Source of the DNA: Sutcliffiella cohnii
Lineage (GTDB): Bacteria; Bacillota; Bacilli; Bacillales; Bacillaceae_I
NCBI RefSeq assembly: GCF_002250055.1
Contig: NZ_CP018866.1
Coordinates: 2,534,501 to 2,598,500, forward strand
Length of the DNA: 64,000 bases
Direction: 5' to 3'
Position numbers and translations under genes: made by a program. How positions within the stretch are numbered: the stretch's first letter is position 1; the number at the start of each line of letters is the position of its first letter. The notes beneath the pieces are model-generated. The model worked only from the letters and a program-made list of their open reading frames with translations. It had not been told where the DNA came from and searched no databases. Shown here piece by piece: positions 54,624-64,000 of the stretch.

Positions 54624-56609
54624 TTAATAATCTTTCATTTCATCATAGTCGACTGTATTACTTAATACTTCCGTTTCATCAACTAAAATTTTGTAACTAG
54701 CTTTCCCTTTATAAGGAATGGTTAATGATATTTCTTGATTCGTATCTTCTGTAATTTTAAACGACTCAACAGGTGATTCCATCGTATTATTTAAGTCTTC
54801 TATAAAAATAGAAACCGTCTGTTCTTGATCTTCTTCTTCCCCACTATAAGGAATATTTACAGTAATGCTCACCGTTATATCTACAGGTTCCGGACCTTTT
54901 GAAACAATTAGCTGCACCGCACTGTTCTTTTGAACTTCCGTATCAGGCTTTGGATTTTGATCTATTACATTACCTTCTGGGACAGTCTCACTATATTCCT
55001 CATCTACTTTTACTGAAAATCCTAAATCTGTAAGATGATTTTGGGCGAATTCGGCCGTTGAACCTTTATAATTAGTTAATTTAATCGGTTGTGATCCTTT
55101 TGATACTATTAGTCGTACGATCGTTTCTTCTGGTATAATTGCTGTTCCTGGAGCAGGATCTTGTTCCATAACAATTCCAGCTTCTACCGATTCAGAATAC
55201 TCTTCTACTTTTTCAATATTGTCTAGACCTTTTAACTTTAACCGTCGTTCAGCATCTTCCAAGGACAGAGTACGATAATCGTCCATTTCAGATGTTTCTT
55301 TCCCGATACTACGATATATAGTAATTGGTGAACCTTCTTTTACCCTTCTGCCAGCTACCGGATTTGTCCTTGTTACGTTTCCTTCTTGAATATCATCACT
55401 AGTTTCATCAATTGGTTCGTTTATTTCAAAGCCAAGTGATAATAAATGCTCCACGGCATCATCATATTCGTAATTAACAACATCAGGCACTTCTACTTCT
55501 TCTGGAATTAATAAAGAAGGCAGTACAGTGAACGCGAAAATTCCTCCGGCAACGAGTAAGAAAAGAAGAGTGAAAAGAACGATAAGCCATTTTTTCTTTT
55601 TACTTTTTTTCTTATTTGGAGGAGCATCTTTCTTTTTCTCTTTCTTTTCTTTCTGTTCGGAAGTAGGTGGAATTGTATCTTCATTTTTTAAGTTTGCTGA
55701 ACTTAAAGCTGCGCCTTTAATTATCGGAATGGCTTTCGTAGCTTCTTCGTCTTCATCTGGTATAGAAAATGGTTGTTCATTTCTCCGATGAGGTTCTAAT
55801 GCCGTACTTATATCATCATTCATTTCGTCTACAGACTCGTATCGATATAACGGGTCTTTCGCCATCGATTTAAGTACAATATTTTCTAAACTTTGTGGAA
55901 TGGTAGGATTCCAACGCTTAGGCGACGGAGTGTCTGATTGTAAATGCTTTAATGCAATTGAGACAGCCGATTCTCCAGAAAACGGTAAGCTTCCTGTTAA
56001 CATTTCAAACATTACTATTCCAATTGCGTATACGTCTGATTTTTTTGTCGCTATTCCACCTCTAGCTTGTTCGGGTGATAAATAATGAACAGAGCCGAGT
56101 AAAGAATTTGTTTGTGTAATTGTTGTGGACGATAAAGCCATCGCTATTCCAAAGTCTGTTACTTTTATATTACCCTCTGTATCAATAAGGATATTCTGTG
56201 GTTTAATGTCACGGTGAATAATTCCATTATCGTGAGCATGAGCAATAGCTGACGTTAATTGATCCATTATTTCAACTACTTTGTTAAAAGCAACTGGTGC
56301 GTTCTGCTGGATATATTGTTTTAAAGTTTGCCCTTTCACATATTCCATTACAATATAATAAATATCATTCTCTTCACCGATATCATAAATACTAACGATG
56401 TTTGGATGATCTAAACTAGTTGCGGATTGGGCTTCTCTTCTAAAGCGGCGAATAAAATCATTATCATTAGCATAATCTAAACGTAACACTTTTACTGCAA
56501 CGTCACGGTTTAAAATCATGTCGTGGGCAAGATAGACATTTGCCATTCCCCCGCCACCAATTACTTGTTCAATTTTATACCGTCCGTTCAATCTTTTTCC
56601 TATTAACAT
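54624..56609 (-). CDS. prkC: Serine/threonine protein kinase PrkC with three PASTA domains
   Basis: PrkC senses muropeptides and peptidoglycan precursors and controls germination and stationary-phase processes. The ATG at 56609 follows AGGTGA and gives 661 residues. The kinase domain shows GGGGMANVY, catalytic HRDIKPQN and DFGIA. A basic stretch precedes one membrane helix at about 340-362. Three extracellular PASTA repeats follow, ending near residues 430, 500 and 570 (the last two with LIVSKG). A beta-rich tail of about 85 residues completes the protein. Confidence 0.97.
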   Translation of the reverse strand: MLIGKRLNGRYKIEQVIGGGGMANVYLAHDMILNRDVAVKVLRLDYANDNDFIRRFRREAQSATSLDHPNIVSIYDIGEENDIYYIVMEYVKGQTLKQYIQQNAPVAFNKVVEIMDQLTSAIAHAHDNGIIHRDIKPQNILIDTEGNIKVTDFGIAMALSSTTITQTNSLLGSVHYLSPEQARGGIATKKSDVYAIGIVMFEMLTGSLPFSGESAVSIALKHLQSDTPSPKRWNPTIPQSLENIVLKSMAKDPLYRYESVDEMNDDISTALEPHRRNEQPFSIPDEDEEATKAIPIIKGAALSSANLKNEDTIPPTSEQKEKKEKKKDAPPNKKKSKKKKWLIVLFTLLFLLVAGGIFAFTVLPSLLIPEEVEVPDVVNYEYDDAVEHLLSLGFEINEPIDETSDDIQEGNVTRTNPVAGRRVKEGSPITIYRSIGKETSEMDDYRTLSLEDAERRLKLKGLDNIEKVEEYSESVEAGIVMEQDPAPGTAIIPEETIVRLIVSKGSQPIKLTNYKGSTAEFAQNHLTDLGFSVKVDEEYSETVPEGNVIDQNPKPDTEVQKNSAVQLIVSKGPEPVDITVSITVNIPYSGEEEDQEQTVSIFIEDLNNTMESPVESFKITEDTNQEISLTIPYKGKASYKILVDETEVLSNTVDYDEMKDY

Positions 56610-56614
56610 ACATA

Positions 56615-57370
56615 TCACCTGCTTTCCATTTCGGTGACAGATAAGTTGACTATTGCAACGGATATATTATCTTCTCCACCATATTCGTTCGCAAGATTAA
56701 TCATTTGTTCCGCTTTTTCTTGTAGTAACATTTCACTATTATGTAGTATAGAGATTAATTCTTCATCACTTACTTTATTCGTTAGTCCATCAGAACATAA
56801 TAACAAATAACCATCTTCCTCAAGTGGGAGCGTTCTTATATCTACTTTCACTGACTGCTCTGTCCCGAGAGCTTGTAAAATAACATTTTTTCTCGGATGA
56901 TGTTCAGCATCTTCCTTAGAAATTTGACCACTCTTTACAAGCTCATTTACGAAGGAATGGTCATCTGTTAATTGTTTTATTTGTTCTTCTGATGATAAAT
57001 AACAACGACTATCCCCTACATGCCCAATCGTAACGTACGAAGAGGTACATACTGCCGCGACAATTGTTGTTCCCATTCCATTACATTCTTTATGTACGCT
57101 CGCATATTGATATAAGTCTGAGTTAACTTGTACAATTTTATTTTTAAGCCACGTTTCTGTATCATTAGGAGAGGAGAAAACTTCCTCCTCATTCCAATAT
57201 GCCTCCATTTTTTCAACTGCTAGCTTACTTGCAATATCACCAGCTTGATGACCGCCCATTCCATCACACACAATCGCCAAGGTTAATCCATCATTTTTTT
57301 CATAAATTCCACCATGGTCTTCATTATGTGTGCGTACTTTCCCTTTATTGGTTAAAAAGACACTCTTCAA
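56615..57370 (-). CDS. prpC: PP2C-type protein phosphatase PrpC
   Basis: PrpC dephosphorylates PrkC and its substrates. The start is a TTG at 57370, with AGGTGA five bases upstream. It gives 251 residues and places HNED at the same distance from the N-terminus as in B. subtilis PrpC; a GTG at 57379 is inside the ribosome binding site. The metal-binding motifs THNEDHGG, VCDGMGGHQAGD, GHVGDSRCY, LCSDGLTNKV and GGEDNISVAIV are in order. It precedes prkC by a few bases. Confidence 0.96.
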   Translation of the reverse strand: MKSVFLTNKGKVRTHNEDHGGIYEKNDGLTLAIVCDGMGGHQAGDIASKLAVEKMEAYWNEEEVFSSPNDTETWLKNKIVQVNSDLYQYASVHKECNGMGTTIVAAVCTSSYVTIGHVGDSRCYLSSEEQIKQLTDDHSFVNELVKSGQISKEDAEHHPRKNVILQALGTEQSVKVDIRTLPLEEDGYLLLCSDGLTNKVSDEELISILHNSEMLLQEKAEQMINLANEYGGEDNISVAIVNLSVTEMESR

Positions 57371-57375
57371 TGAAT

Positions 57376-58461
57376 TCACCTCGTCTCCTCTTTACGCTCC
57401 TTCGCACGAAGTTGTCCACAAGCTGCATCAATATCATGACCTTGTTCGCGACGGATCGTAACATTTACCCCATATTTCTTTAATGTTTTTTCGAATTCAA
57501 AAATTTGTTCTTTCGGTGTTCTTACATAGTCTCTTTCTGGAACATAGTTTACAGGAATTAAATTAATATGACATTTTATTCCTTTCACTAATCTTGCCAA
57601 TTCTTCCGCATGTTCCACTTGGTCATTAACTCCACCAAAAAGCCCATATTCAAAACTAACTCTACGTCCTGTTTTTTCAATATAGTACTTAACAGCTTCC
57701 ATCAAGTCTGGTAACTTATACGCACGGTTAATTGGCATAAGCTTTGAGCGAATCTCTGTATTTGGAGCATGTAGGGATATAGCAAAGTTTATTTGCATAT
57801 TTTCATCAGCAAACTTATAAATCTTTGGAATAATTCCGCTCGTAGAAACCGTAATATGTCTTGCACCAATATTTAAACCATCGTTATGGTTGATAATTTT
57901 TAAGAAATCCAACATTTCATCGAAATTATCAAACGGTTCGCCAATTCCCATTATAACTACATGACTTACTCGTTCATTCATTTCATCTACTGCCTGTTGC
58001 ACTTTAACAACTTGAGCTACAATTTCCCCAGCTTCTAGGTTTCGCTTTAATCCCCCTAATGTAGAGGCACAAAATGTACAGCCAATTCGGCAACCTACTT
58101 GTGTTGTGACACATACTGAATTACCATATTCATGTCGCATTAAAACTGTTTCAATGGAATATCCATCATGCAATTCAAATAAAAACTTCATAGTTCCATC
58201 AGATGATGTTTGTTGAATAAGTGTTTTTAGGGTCGTAAGTACGAATTGTTCCTCTAGCTTTTCTCTTAAAGTTTTTGAAAGGTTCGACATATCCTCAAAA
58301 GAAGTTACCCTCTTAATGTAGAGCCAATCAAAAATTTGCTTTCCTCTAAATTTCTTCTCACCATTTTCAATTAACCAAGCTTCTAACTCATGAAGTTGAA
58401 GCGAGTAGATGGAAGGTTTCGTTATTGTTGCATCTTGCTGCTTTCGTGTTGTTTTCTCCAT
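57376..58461 (-). CDS. rlmN: Dual-specificity RNA methyltransferase RlmN
   Basis: RlmN is a radical SAM enzyme that methylates A2503 of 23S rRNA and A37 of tRNA. The 361 residues contain the radical SAM cysteine motif C124-x3-C128-x2-C131 ([10 protein letters not shown]). [26 protein letters not shown] and FAISLHAPN follow. The C-terminal [18 protein letters not shown] provides the second conserved cysteine that forms the methyl-transfer intermediate. It lies between rsmB and prpC. Confidence 0.97.
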   Translation of the reverse strand: MEKTTRKQQDATITKPSIYSLQLHELEAWLIENGEKKFRGKQIFDWLYIKRVTSFEDMSNLSKTLREKLEEQFVLTTLKTLIQQTSSDGTMKFLFELHDGYSIETVLMRHEYGNSVCVTTQVGCRIGCTFCASTLGGLKRNLEAGEIVAQVVKVQQAVDEMNERVSHVVIMGIGEPFDNFDEMLDFLKIINHNDGLNIGARHITVSTSGIIPKIYKFADENMQINFAISLHAPNTEIRSKLMPINRAYKLPDLMEAVKYYIEKTGRRVSFEYGLFGGVNDQVEHAEELARLVKGIKCHINLIPVNYVPERDYVRTPKEQIFEFEKTLKKYGVNVTIRREQGHDIDAACGQLRAKERKEETR

Positions 58462-58464
58462 CTT

Positions 58465-59802
58465 TTACACCTGCCTTTTTAGTCTCGCAATAAAAAATCC
58501 ATCGCTATTAAAATAATGAGGTAAAATTTGCAACATACCGTTTTCCACGTATTTGTGTGCAACCTCGGGAATTAAATTTCTAAATTCTGCATCTAAAGAA
58601 AAATGAGGATGTTCTTTTAAAAATTCGGAAACAACTTCCATATTTTCTTCTTTATCAATTGTACATGTACTATAAACTAGTGTGCCACCTTTTTTTACTA
58701 AAGGAGCAACATGAGTTAATATATTTTTTTGAATGGTAGCTAATTGCTCTATATCTTTTGCTGATTTAGCATATTTTAAGTCTGGCTTCCTTCGAATAAC
58801 CCCAAATCCCGAACACGGAGCATCAACTAAAACTTTATCAAAACTTTCATGTTCAAATATATCTTGTACTTTTCGGCTATCGTATGCTTTAGCCTCAATG
58901 TTTGTTAGTCCAAGACGGGTTGCCTGGCTAACGATTAATTTAACTTTATGTTCGTGTAAATCTGTTGCAAAAACTTTACCAGTTCCTTTTAACAATTCAC
59001 CAATATGCGTCGTTTTTCCTCCTGGTGCAGCACAACAATCGTATACCGTTTGTCCAATTTCTACACCTAACGAAGGTGCCACTAACATGGAACTTTCATC
59101 TTGGATCGTTAATAAGCCTTTCTCATAGACTTTAGAGTAGGCAAGATTCCCTTGTTTTAAAACAATTGCATAAGGGGAAACTTCTCCTTTTACAACATTG
59201 TACCCTTCATCTATTAGCATTTCCATTACTTCTTCTACCGTTGCTTTGTGTGTATTTACTCGAGCGGTTTGAAAAGGTGGCTTTAAATTTTGTTCACACA
59301 TTAAAGTTGTTTGTTCTAGTCCATATTGTTCGACCCATTTTTCAACTAACCATTTCGGATGACTTGTTGCTATAGATATTTTCTCTATTTCATCCGTTAT
59401 GTCATCAAGCGAACGTACACCATTTCTTTGTATGGACCGTAATACACCATTTACAACAGATGCTACCCCTTTATGTCCTCTCTTTTTGGCTATTTCAACC
59501 GCTTCAAAAATGACAGCTCGCTCTGGAATTCTGTCTAAATATAACATTTGGTATAGAGAGATATTCAATAATATTTTAACCCAGTCTTGAAGCTTTTTTT
59601 GTTTAGCAATAAAAGGAGCTAAATAATAGTCAATCGTCATCCTTCTTTGTACTGTTCCGTAAACAATCTCTGTAAAAAGTCCAGCATCTTTTTTTTGCAC
59701 TTTATGTTGGTCCAAATAATGATTGAGTAATAGGTTAGAATATGATTGATTTTTTTCTATACTTAATAATGCATCAACTGCTAATTCACGAACATTTTTC
59801 AT
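58465..59802 (-). CDS. rsmB: 16S rRNA (cytosine(967)-C(5))-methyltransferase RsmB
   Basis: RsmB methylates C967 of 16S rRNA. The 445 residues have an N-terminal NusB-like RNA-binding domain (NVRELAVDALLSIEKNQSYSN) followed by a SAM-dependent methyltransferase domain. The motifs are VYDCCAAPGGKTTHI, VDAPCSGFGVIRRKPD with one catalytic Cys, and VYSTCTIDKEEN with the other. It starts exactly after the fmt stop (TAA then ATG). Confidence 0.97.
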   Translation of the reverse strand: MKNVRELAVDALLSIEKNQSYSNLLLNHYLDQHKVQKKDAGLFTEIVYGTVQRRMTIDYYLAPFIAKQKKLQDWVKILLNISLYQMLYLDRIPERAVIFEAVEIAKKRGHKGVASVVNGVLRSIQRNGVRSLDDITDEIEKISIATSHPKWLVEKWVEQYGLEQTTLMCEQNLKPPFQTARVNTHKATVEEVMEMLIDEGYNVVKGEVSPYAIVLKQGNLAYSKVYEKGLLTIQDESSMLVAPSLGVEIGQTVYDCCAAPGGKTTHIGELLKGTGKVFATDLHEHKVKLIVSQATRLGLTNIEAKAYDSRKVQDIFEHESFDKVLVDAPCSGFGVIRRKPDLKYAKSAKDIEQLATIQKNILTHVAPLVKKGGTLVYSTCTIDKEENMEVVSEFLKEHPHFSLDAEFRNLIPEVAHKYVENGMLQILPHYFNSDGFFIARLKRQV

Positions 59803-60744
59803 TTAATCTAACAAAGCTCCTTCTTTTAAGGCGGACCCCGCACCGTTTAGGTATTGCTCTCCAGTCATTCTCTTTTTACCAGCAGGCTGAAGATCTGTTA
59901 TCTTTATTCCAATATTATTGCCAGTTTTCACAACAAACCCATCATTTTCTATGTGAATTACTTCACCGGGGTTACCAGATTTAGTTGTTGAGATCTTTTC
60001 TCCCCACCAAACTTTTACTGCTTGACCATCTAACGTTGTATAAGCAACTGGCCAAGGATGTAAACCACGAATGTGATTATATATTCCCTCTCCATCTTTG
60101 GACCAATCTATTTTTTCTTGTTCTCGTTTAATATTGTACGCAAAAGTAGCCTCATCATCATTTTGTTTTATAGCATTTAATTTCCCTTCAAACAGAAGAG
60201 GTAATGTTTCTGACAATAACTTTGAACCTGCTACACTTAACTTATCATGTAATGTACCAACATGGTCACTTTCTAAAATTTCAACTTCTACTTGTGTTAA
60301 AATATCGCCAGCATCTAACTTTTCTACCATGTACATAATTGTTACGCCTGTTTTCGCTTCGCCTTGAATGATAGAATAATGAATCGGAGCGCCTCCGCGT
60401 AGTTTAGGTAATAGGGATGCATGAACATTAACACATCCATATTTAGGTGCATCTAATAATGATTTAGGAAGAATTTGACCGAATGCAGCGGTGACGATTA
60501 AATCTGGTTGTAGCTCGATGATTTTTTTATATTCTTCCTCTAAGCGTATTTTTTCTGGTTGATAAATAGGGATTTTATGCTTTTCTGCTTCCACTTTAAC
60601 TGGTGGAGGAGTCAGAACTTTTTTTCTCCCTTTTGGACGATCTGGTTGAGTTACTACAGCGATCACATTATATTGATCATTTATTAATTGCTGTAAAACC
60701 GGAACTGCAAAATCTGGCGTCCCCATAAATACTATATTTTTCAT
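59803..60744 (-). CDS. fmt: Methionyl-tRNA formyltransferase
   Basis: Fmt formylates initiator Met-tRNA for translation initiation. The ATG at 60744 follows AAGGTGA and gives 313 residues; the longer frame begins with a GTG inside that ribosome binding site. It starts [17 protein letters not shown] and contains the catalytic [19 protein letters not shown] and [15 protein letters not shown]-terminal OB-type tRNA-binding domain follows. It is next to def, its functional partner. Confidence 0.98.
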   Translation of the reverse strand: MKNIVFMGTPDFAVPVLQQLINDQYNVIAVVTQPDRPKGRKKVLTPPPVKVEAEKHKIPIYQPEKIRLEEEYKKIIELQPDLIVTAAFGQILPKSLLDAPKYGCVNVHASLLPKLRGGAPIHYSIIQGEAKTGVTIMYMVEKLDAGDILTQVEVEILESDHVGTLHDKLSVAGSKLLSETLPLLFEGKLNAIKQNDDEATFAYNIKREQEKIDWSKDGEGIYNHIRGLHPWPVAYTTLDGQAVKVWWGEKISTTKSGNPGEVIHIENDGFVVKTGNNIGIKITDLQPAGKKRMTGEQYLNGAGSALKEGALLD

Positions 60745-60745
60745 T

Positions 60746-61219
60746 TTATTCACCTTCTAATTCATCTTCTTCGTAATATTTTGTTACTTTACTCGTAAAT
60801 AGCACACCATGCAGGTGATCCACTTCATGGACAATTGCTCGGGCTAAAAAACCCGTCGCTTGTAGTTCAAAAAATTTCCCGCGTCTATTTTGTGCTTTTA
60901 CTTTTACATAATTCGGTCGGGCAACTTCCCCAAAAAGCCCTGGAAAGCTTAAACATCCTTCTGGTCCTACTTGCTCTCCATCTTCTTCGACTATTTCTGG
61001 ATTAATTAATTCAATCTTCCCATGATGGTCATCAATATCTACAACTGCAATTTGTTTCCTAACATTTACTTGTGGTGCAGCAAGACCAACACCATCCGCT
61101 TCTAGCATCGTTTCATACATAGAATCTAATAATTTTGCTAGTCTTTTATCGAAAACAGTTACCTTTTCGCATTGTGTTTCTAATACTTCTGCTGGGTGTT
61201 TTACAATTTCTAAAATCAT
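60746..61219 (-). CDS. def: Peptide deformylase
   Basis: Def removes the formyl group from nascent proteins. The 157 residues have all three motifs: [18 protein letters not shown] (metal-binding Cys) and HEVDHLHG (two His ligands and the catalytic Glu). It is the shorter bacterial class 1-like form of B. subtilis DefA. It lies between priA and fmt. Confidence 0.97.
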   Translation of the reverse strand: MILEIVKHPAEVLETQCEKVTVFDKRLAKLLDSMYETMLEADGVGLAAPQVNVRKQIAVVDIDDHHGKIELINPEIVEEDGEQVGPEGCLSFPGLFGEVARPNYVKVKAQNRRGKFFELQATGFLARAIVHEVDHLHGVLFTSKVTKYYEEDELEGE

Positions 61220-61233
61220 TTATTTCCTCCGAC

Positions 61234-63642
61234 CTACATCATCATGTACGGGTTTAAATCTACTGAAATTAATAGTTTTTCCCTTACCATTTGTTGTTGA
61301 TATTTATCTAAGATAGTTTTTAATAAATCGTTTAGTTTTGGCTCTCTTTTGTATTTAATTATACATTGATAGCGGTAACGGTCTTTTATTCGTGCAATTG
61401 GTGACGCAACTGGTCCCAATATGATAGCTTCGTTGGACAATTGTTGCTTTAAGAAAAATGATATTTTCTCCGTAACTTGTACTACTTTTGGTAGTTCCTC
61501 ATGTGAAACAGTTAAAAGGACAGTATAGTAAAACGGTGGATATTGGTGAAGTTTTCTGACCATCATTTCCTTATTATAGAAGGAATGATAATCATGAGTG
61601 CTTGCTAATTGCACACTGTAATGCTCAGGCGTATACGTTTGAATTATAACTTCCCCGGGAAGCACATGCCGTCCTGCTCGTCCGCTTACTTGTGTTAATA
61701 ATTGAAACGTTTTTTCTGCGGATCTAAAGTCTGGCACATTTAACATCGTATCTGCCGTTAATACACCTACTAATGTGACATCAGGAAAATCTAATCCTTT
61801 TGCAATCATTTGCGTACCTAAAAGAACATTCGCTTTCTTCTGACCAAATTGTTCTAACAGTTTTTCGTGTGAACCTTTTTTAGAAGTAGTATCAATGTCC
61901 ATTCTTATTATTTTCGCTTCTGGCATTATTTTAACTAATTCTTCTTCCACTTTTTGTGTACCTGTACCAAAAAATCGAAAATGTTCACTTTGACAAGAAG
62001 GACAAGTTGAAACTACCGGCTCTTCAAATCCACAATAATGACATTTCATAGAGTTAGAAAAACGATGATAGGTTAAAGTAATATCGCAATGAGGACATTC
62101 AATAACAAATCCACAATCTCTACACATCATAAATGAAGAATAACCACGTTTATTTAAAAATAAAACAGATTGCTCTCCTCTATCAATTCGGTCTTGTAGC
62201 TTTTCTACAAGCACTCGAGAAAACATCGAACGATTTCCTTCTCTTAATTCTTCCCTCATATCTACAATTTCAACAGTTGGCATTGCTTGCTCATTCATAC
62301 GCTTATCCATCGTTAACAGTGTGTATAATCCTTTTTTAGCACGTGCAAATGTCTCTAATGTTGGAGTAGCACTTCCTAGAACAACAGGGCAATTATGATA
62401 TTTCCCTCGTTGGATTGCTACATCTTTAGCGTGGTATCGTGGTGTTTCCTCTTGTTTGTAGCTTGATTCATGCTCCTCATCAATGATAATAATACCTACA
62501 TTCTCAAACGGAGCAAAAATAGCAGATCTTGCACCAACTACTACTCTCACTTCTTTTCGATGAATTTTTCTCCATTCATCGTATTTTTCTCCGATTCCTA
62601 GTCCACTATGTAAAACAGCAACTTCATCACCGAATCGAGATTTAAATCGGTTTACCATTTGTGGTGTTAATGAAATTTCTGGAACTAATATGATTGCTTC
62701 TTGACCTTTTTGCAACACAGCATCAACAGCCTGCATATACACTTCCGTTTTTCCGCTTCCTGTAACACCGAACATGACAAAACTTTCATGTCGACCTTTT
62801 TCAATGCAACGAAGAATAGGAGTTATTGCGTTTAGCTGTTGATCTGATAATGGCAACGGGTGAGACTTTTGAAAATTTCTATCTTTGTACGGGTCACGAT
62901 AAATCTCTTCCTCTATTTCCGTTATAATACCTTCGTTCGTTAAAGTTTTTATAACGGAACTACTAGTTTGTGTCATTTCTAATAGCTCTTGTTTGGAAAT
63001 TTTGGCAATTTCATTTTCCATGATATACGTCAGTACTCGTGTTTGCGCTTTTGCACCTTTAGTCAATTGTTTCATGTATGATGTTAACTGTTCTTGTGAG
63101 AACTGGACATCTATCATTTTGATCGTTTTTTTCTTTGCCTTATCCTTTACTTGATAATAGAGCTCAATTTTATCTTGTTTCACCAGCTTTTGAATGATTG
63201 GAAAATACGGTTGATCCTTCACATTATCGTACAAAACCCGTCCATTTTCCCCAAATATAGAGTGTAGTTCCGTTGGCAATGTTTCCGTATTTTTAACAAT
63301 TAACCATTTTTCATATTTAGCTTTTAATGCAGCAGGAAGCATCGCCTGTAAAGCACTTATTGTATAGCAAAGTGTGTGATTTTTTAACCATTGTGCTAAT
63401 TGTAATAGTTCACTCGTTAAGACAGGCTGTAAATCTAAAACAGATTGAATCGGCTTTACCTTCTCTAATTCGGTATTATCCTTCAAAAAGACAACGAAAC
63501 CTTGTACATTACGGGGACCAAAAGGAACAATTACTCTCACCCCTGGTTGAACAATATCCTTCCATTGTTCAGGCACCCCATAATCAAACGTTCGATCAAT
63601 TTGCTTTGCTGGTACATCAACGATTACACTCGCATATGTCAT
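61234..63642 (-). CDS. priA: Primosomal replication restart helicase PriA
   Basis: PriA reloads the replisome at stalled forks. The 802 residues have the N-terminal 3'-end-binding domain (MTYASVIVDVPAKQIDRTFDYGVP). The helicase motifs are GVTGSGKTEVYMQAV, IIIDEEHESSYKQEE and VLGSATPTLET. Eight zinc-binding cysteines fall between CRDCGFVIECPHC and CPSCQSEHF, and TQMIAKGLDFPDV and QVSGRAGR complete the set. It begins right after the coaBC stop. Confidence 0.98.
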   Translation of the reverse strand: MTYASVIVDVPAKQIDRTFDYGVPEQWKDIVQPGVRVIVPFGPRNVQGFVVFLKDNTELEKVKPIQSVLDLQPVLTSELLQLAQWLKNHTLCYTISALQAMLPAALKAKYEKWLIVKNTETLPTELHSIFGENGRVLYDNVKDQPYFPIIQKLVKQDKIELYYQVKDKAKKKTIKMIDVQFSQEQLTSYMKQLTKGAKAQTRVLTYIMENEIAKISKQELLEMTQTSSSVIKTLTNEGIITEIEEEIYRDPYKDRNFQKSHPLPLSDQQLNAITPILRCIEKGRHESFVMFGVTGSGKTEVYMQAVDAVLQKGQEAIILVPEISLTPQMVNRFKSRFGDEVAVLHSGLGIGEKYDEWRKIHRKEVRVVVGARSAIFAPFENVGIIIIDEEHESSYKQEETPRYHAKDVAIQRGKYHNCPVVLGSATPTLETFARAKKGLYTLLTMDKRMNEQAMPTVEIVDMREELREGNRSMFSRVLVEKLQDRIDRGEQSVLFLNKRGYSSFMMCRDCGFVIECPHCDITLTYHRFSNSMKCHYCGFEEPVVSTCPSCQSEHFRFFGTGTQKVEEELVKIMPEAKIIRMDIDTTSKKGSHEKLLEQFGQKKANVLLGTQMIAKGLDFPDVTLVGVLTADTMLNVPDFRSAEKTFQLLTQVSGRAGRHVLPGEVIIQTYTPEHYSVQLASTHDYHSFYNKEMMVRKLHQYPPFYYTVLLTVSHEELPKVVQVTEKISFFLKQQLSNEAIILGPVASPIARIKDRYRYQCIIKYKREPKLNDLLKTILDKYQQQMVREKLLISVDLNPYMMM

Positions 63643-64000
63643 TTACATATCACTACCTTTTGAAGCAATATGCTGTAATATTTTGTACGCTAGTTCTAAT
63701 TTCGTTAATTTAGGGAAAGAAGTAGGTTTTTCGTTTCTACTGTAAATGGAAATAATATTCGTATCTGTATTAAAACCAGCACCTTCTTCTGTCACATTAT
63801 TCGCTACAATATAATCTAAGTTTTTCTTTTCTAGTTTTCCTTTTGCATATTGCTCAACATTGTTAGTTTCGGCTGCAAATCCTACTAAAAGTTGTTGTTT
63901 CTTTCTTTCACCTAACGTTTTTAAAATATCTGTCGTTCTTTCCATTTCAATGACTATGCTTCCGTCATTCTTTTTGATTTTACTTTCCGATACGAACTTA
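63643..64000 (-). CDS. coaBC: Phosphopantothenoylcysteine synthetase/decarboxylase CoaBC (C-terminal part)
   Basis: CoaBC performs two steps of coenzyme A synthesis. Only the C-terminal 118 or so codons are in the window; the frame stays open to the edge (FVSESKIKKNDGSIVIEMERT at the junction). The CoaB-domain motifs TTDILKTLGERKKQQLLVGFAAET, KLEKKNLDYIVANNV and GAGFNTDTNIISI are clear. An ATG at 63945 is internal. In B. subtilis the same gene precedes priA. Confidence 0.95.
   Translation of the reverse strand, partial: KFVSESKIKKNDGSIVIEMERTTDILKTLGERKKQQLLVGFAAETNNVEQYAKGKLEKKNLDYIVANNVTEEGAGFNTDTNIISIYSRNEKPTSFPKLTKLELAYKILQHIASKGSDM

Noticed and set aside
63327-63713. 128-codon plus-strand frame opposite priA/coaBC
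   Set aside because: Runs across two real genes in antisense and resembles no protein family I know.

Overview
The window is a low-GC (about one third G+C) Firmicute chromosome segment from an endospore-forming, motile member of the Bacillaceae. The gene order closely follows the Bacillus subtilis fla/che to priA region. SpoVM, CodY, FapR, PrkC/PrpC and a split FliY/FliM switch all point to this group. Every gene except rpmB lies on the minus strand, so transcription runs from high to low coordinates. Functions come from motifs and gene order that I read directly; no database search was run.

Layout from the right (upstream) end. 64000-52130: coaBC (cut by the window edge), priA, def, fmt, rsmB, rlmN, prpC, prkC, rsgA, rpe, then a terminator and thiN. 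52075-51538: the 26-residue sporulation peptide gene spoVM, and rpmB on the plus strand. 51170-45125: yloU-fakA, then sdaAB-sdaAA-recG. 44956-41393: the fatty-acid/phospholipid operon fapR-plsX-fabD-fabG-acpP, with a FapR operator next to its promoter. 41119-33070: rnc-smc-ftsY, ylxM-ffh, rpsP-khpA. 32106-26237: rimM-trmD-rplS, lepB, rbgA, rnhB, ylqG, ylqH. 26023-20546: sucCD, dprA, topA. 19962-16259: xerC-hslV-hslU-codY. 15855-1: the flagellar operon flgB-flgC-fliE-fliF-fliG-fliH-fliI-fliJ-motE-like-fliK-flgD-flgE-swrD-fliL-fliM-fliY-cheY-fliO-fliP-fliQ-fliR, leaving the window inside fliR.

Functional blocks: basal body, switch, export gate and hook (1-15855); global nutrient regulation and HslUV proteolysis (16259-19030); TCA cycle (23939-26023); translation, SRP targeting and chromosome condensation (27741-41119); lipid synthesis (41393-44956); serine catabolism and fatty-acid kinase (47166-50792); Ser/Thr kinase-phosphatase signalling and translation start/modification enzymes (53734-61219).

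Departures from the expected order: trmFO is absent from its usual place between topA and xerC; ylqD is absent between khpA and rimM, where a terminator and a nested GC-rich repeat now split the operon; lepB sits between rplS and rbgA; FlgE carries a helical insertion of roughly 185 residues. The most interesting non-coding signals are a tandem pair of Spo0A-like boxes just downstream of a strong flgB promoter, a CAAG/A-tract/CTTG element overlapping the -35 of three promoters, a structured element with 8-bp direct repeats between rnc and acpP, and hairpins abutting the ribosome binding sites of fliF and xerC. This is conserved core genome: I found no phage, insertion sequence, CRISPR array, defence system, tRNA or rRNA, and no convincing undescribed multi-gene system.
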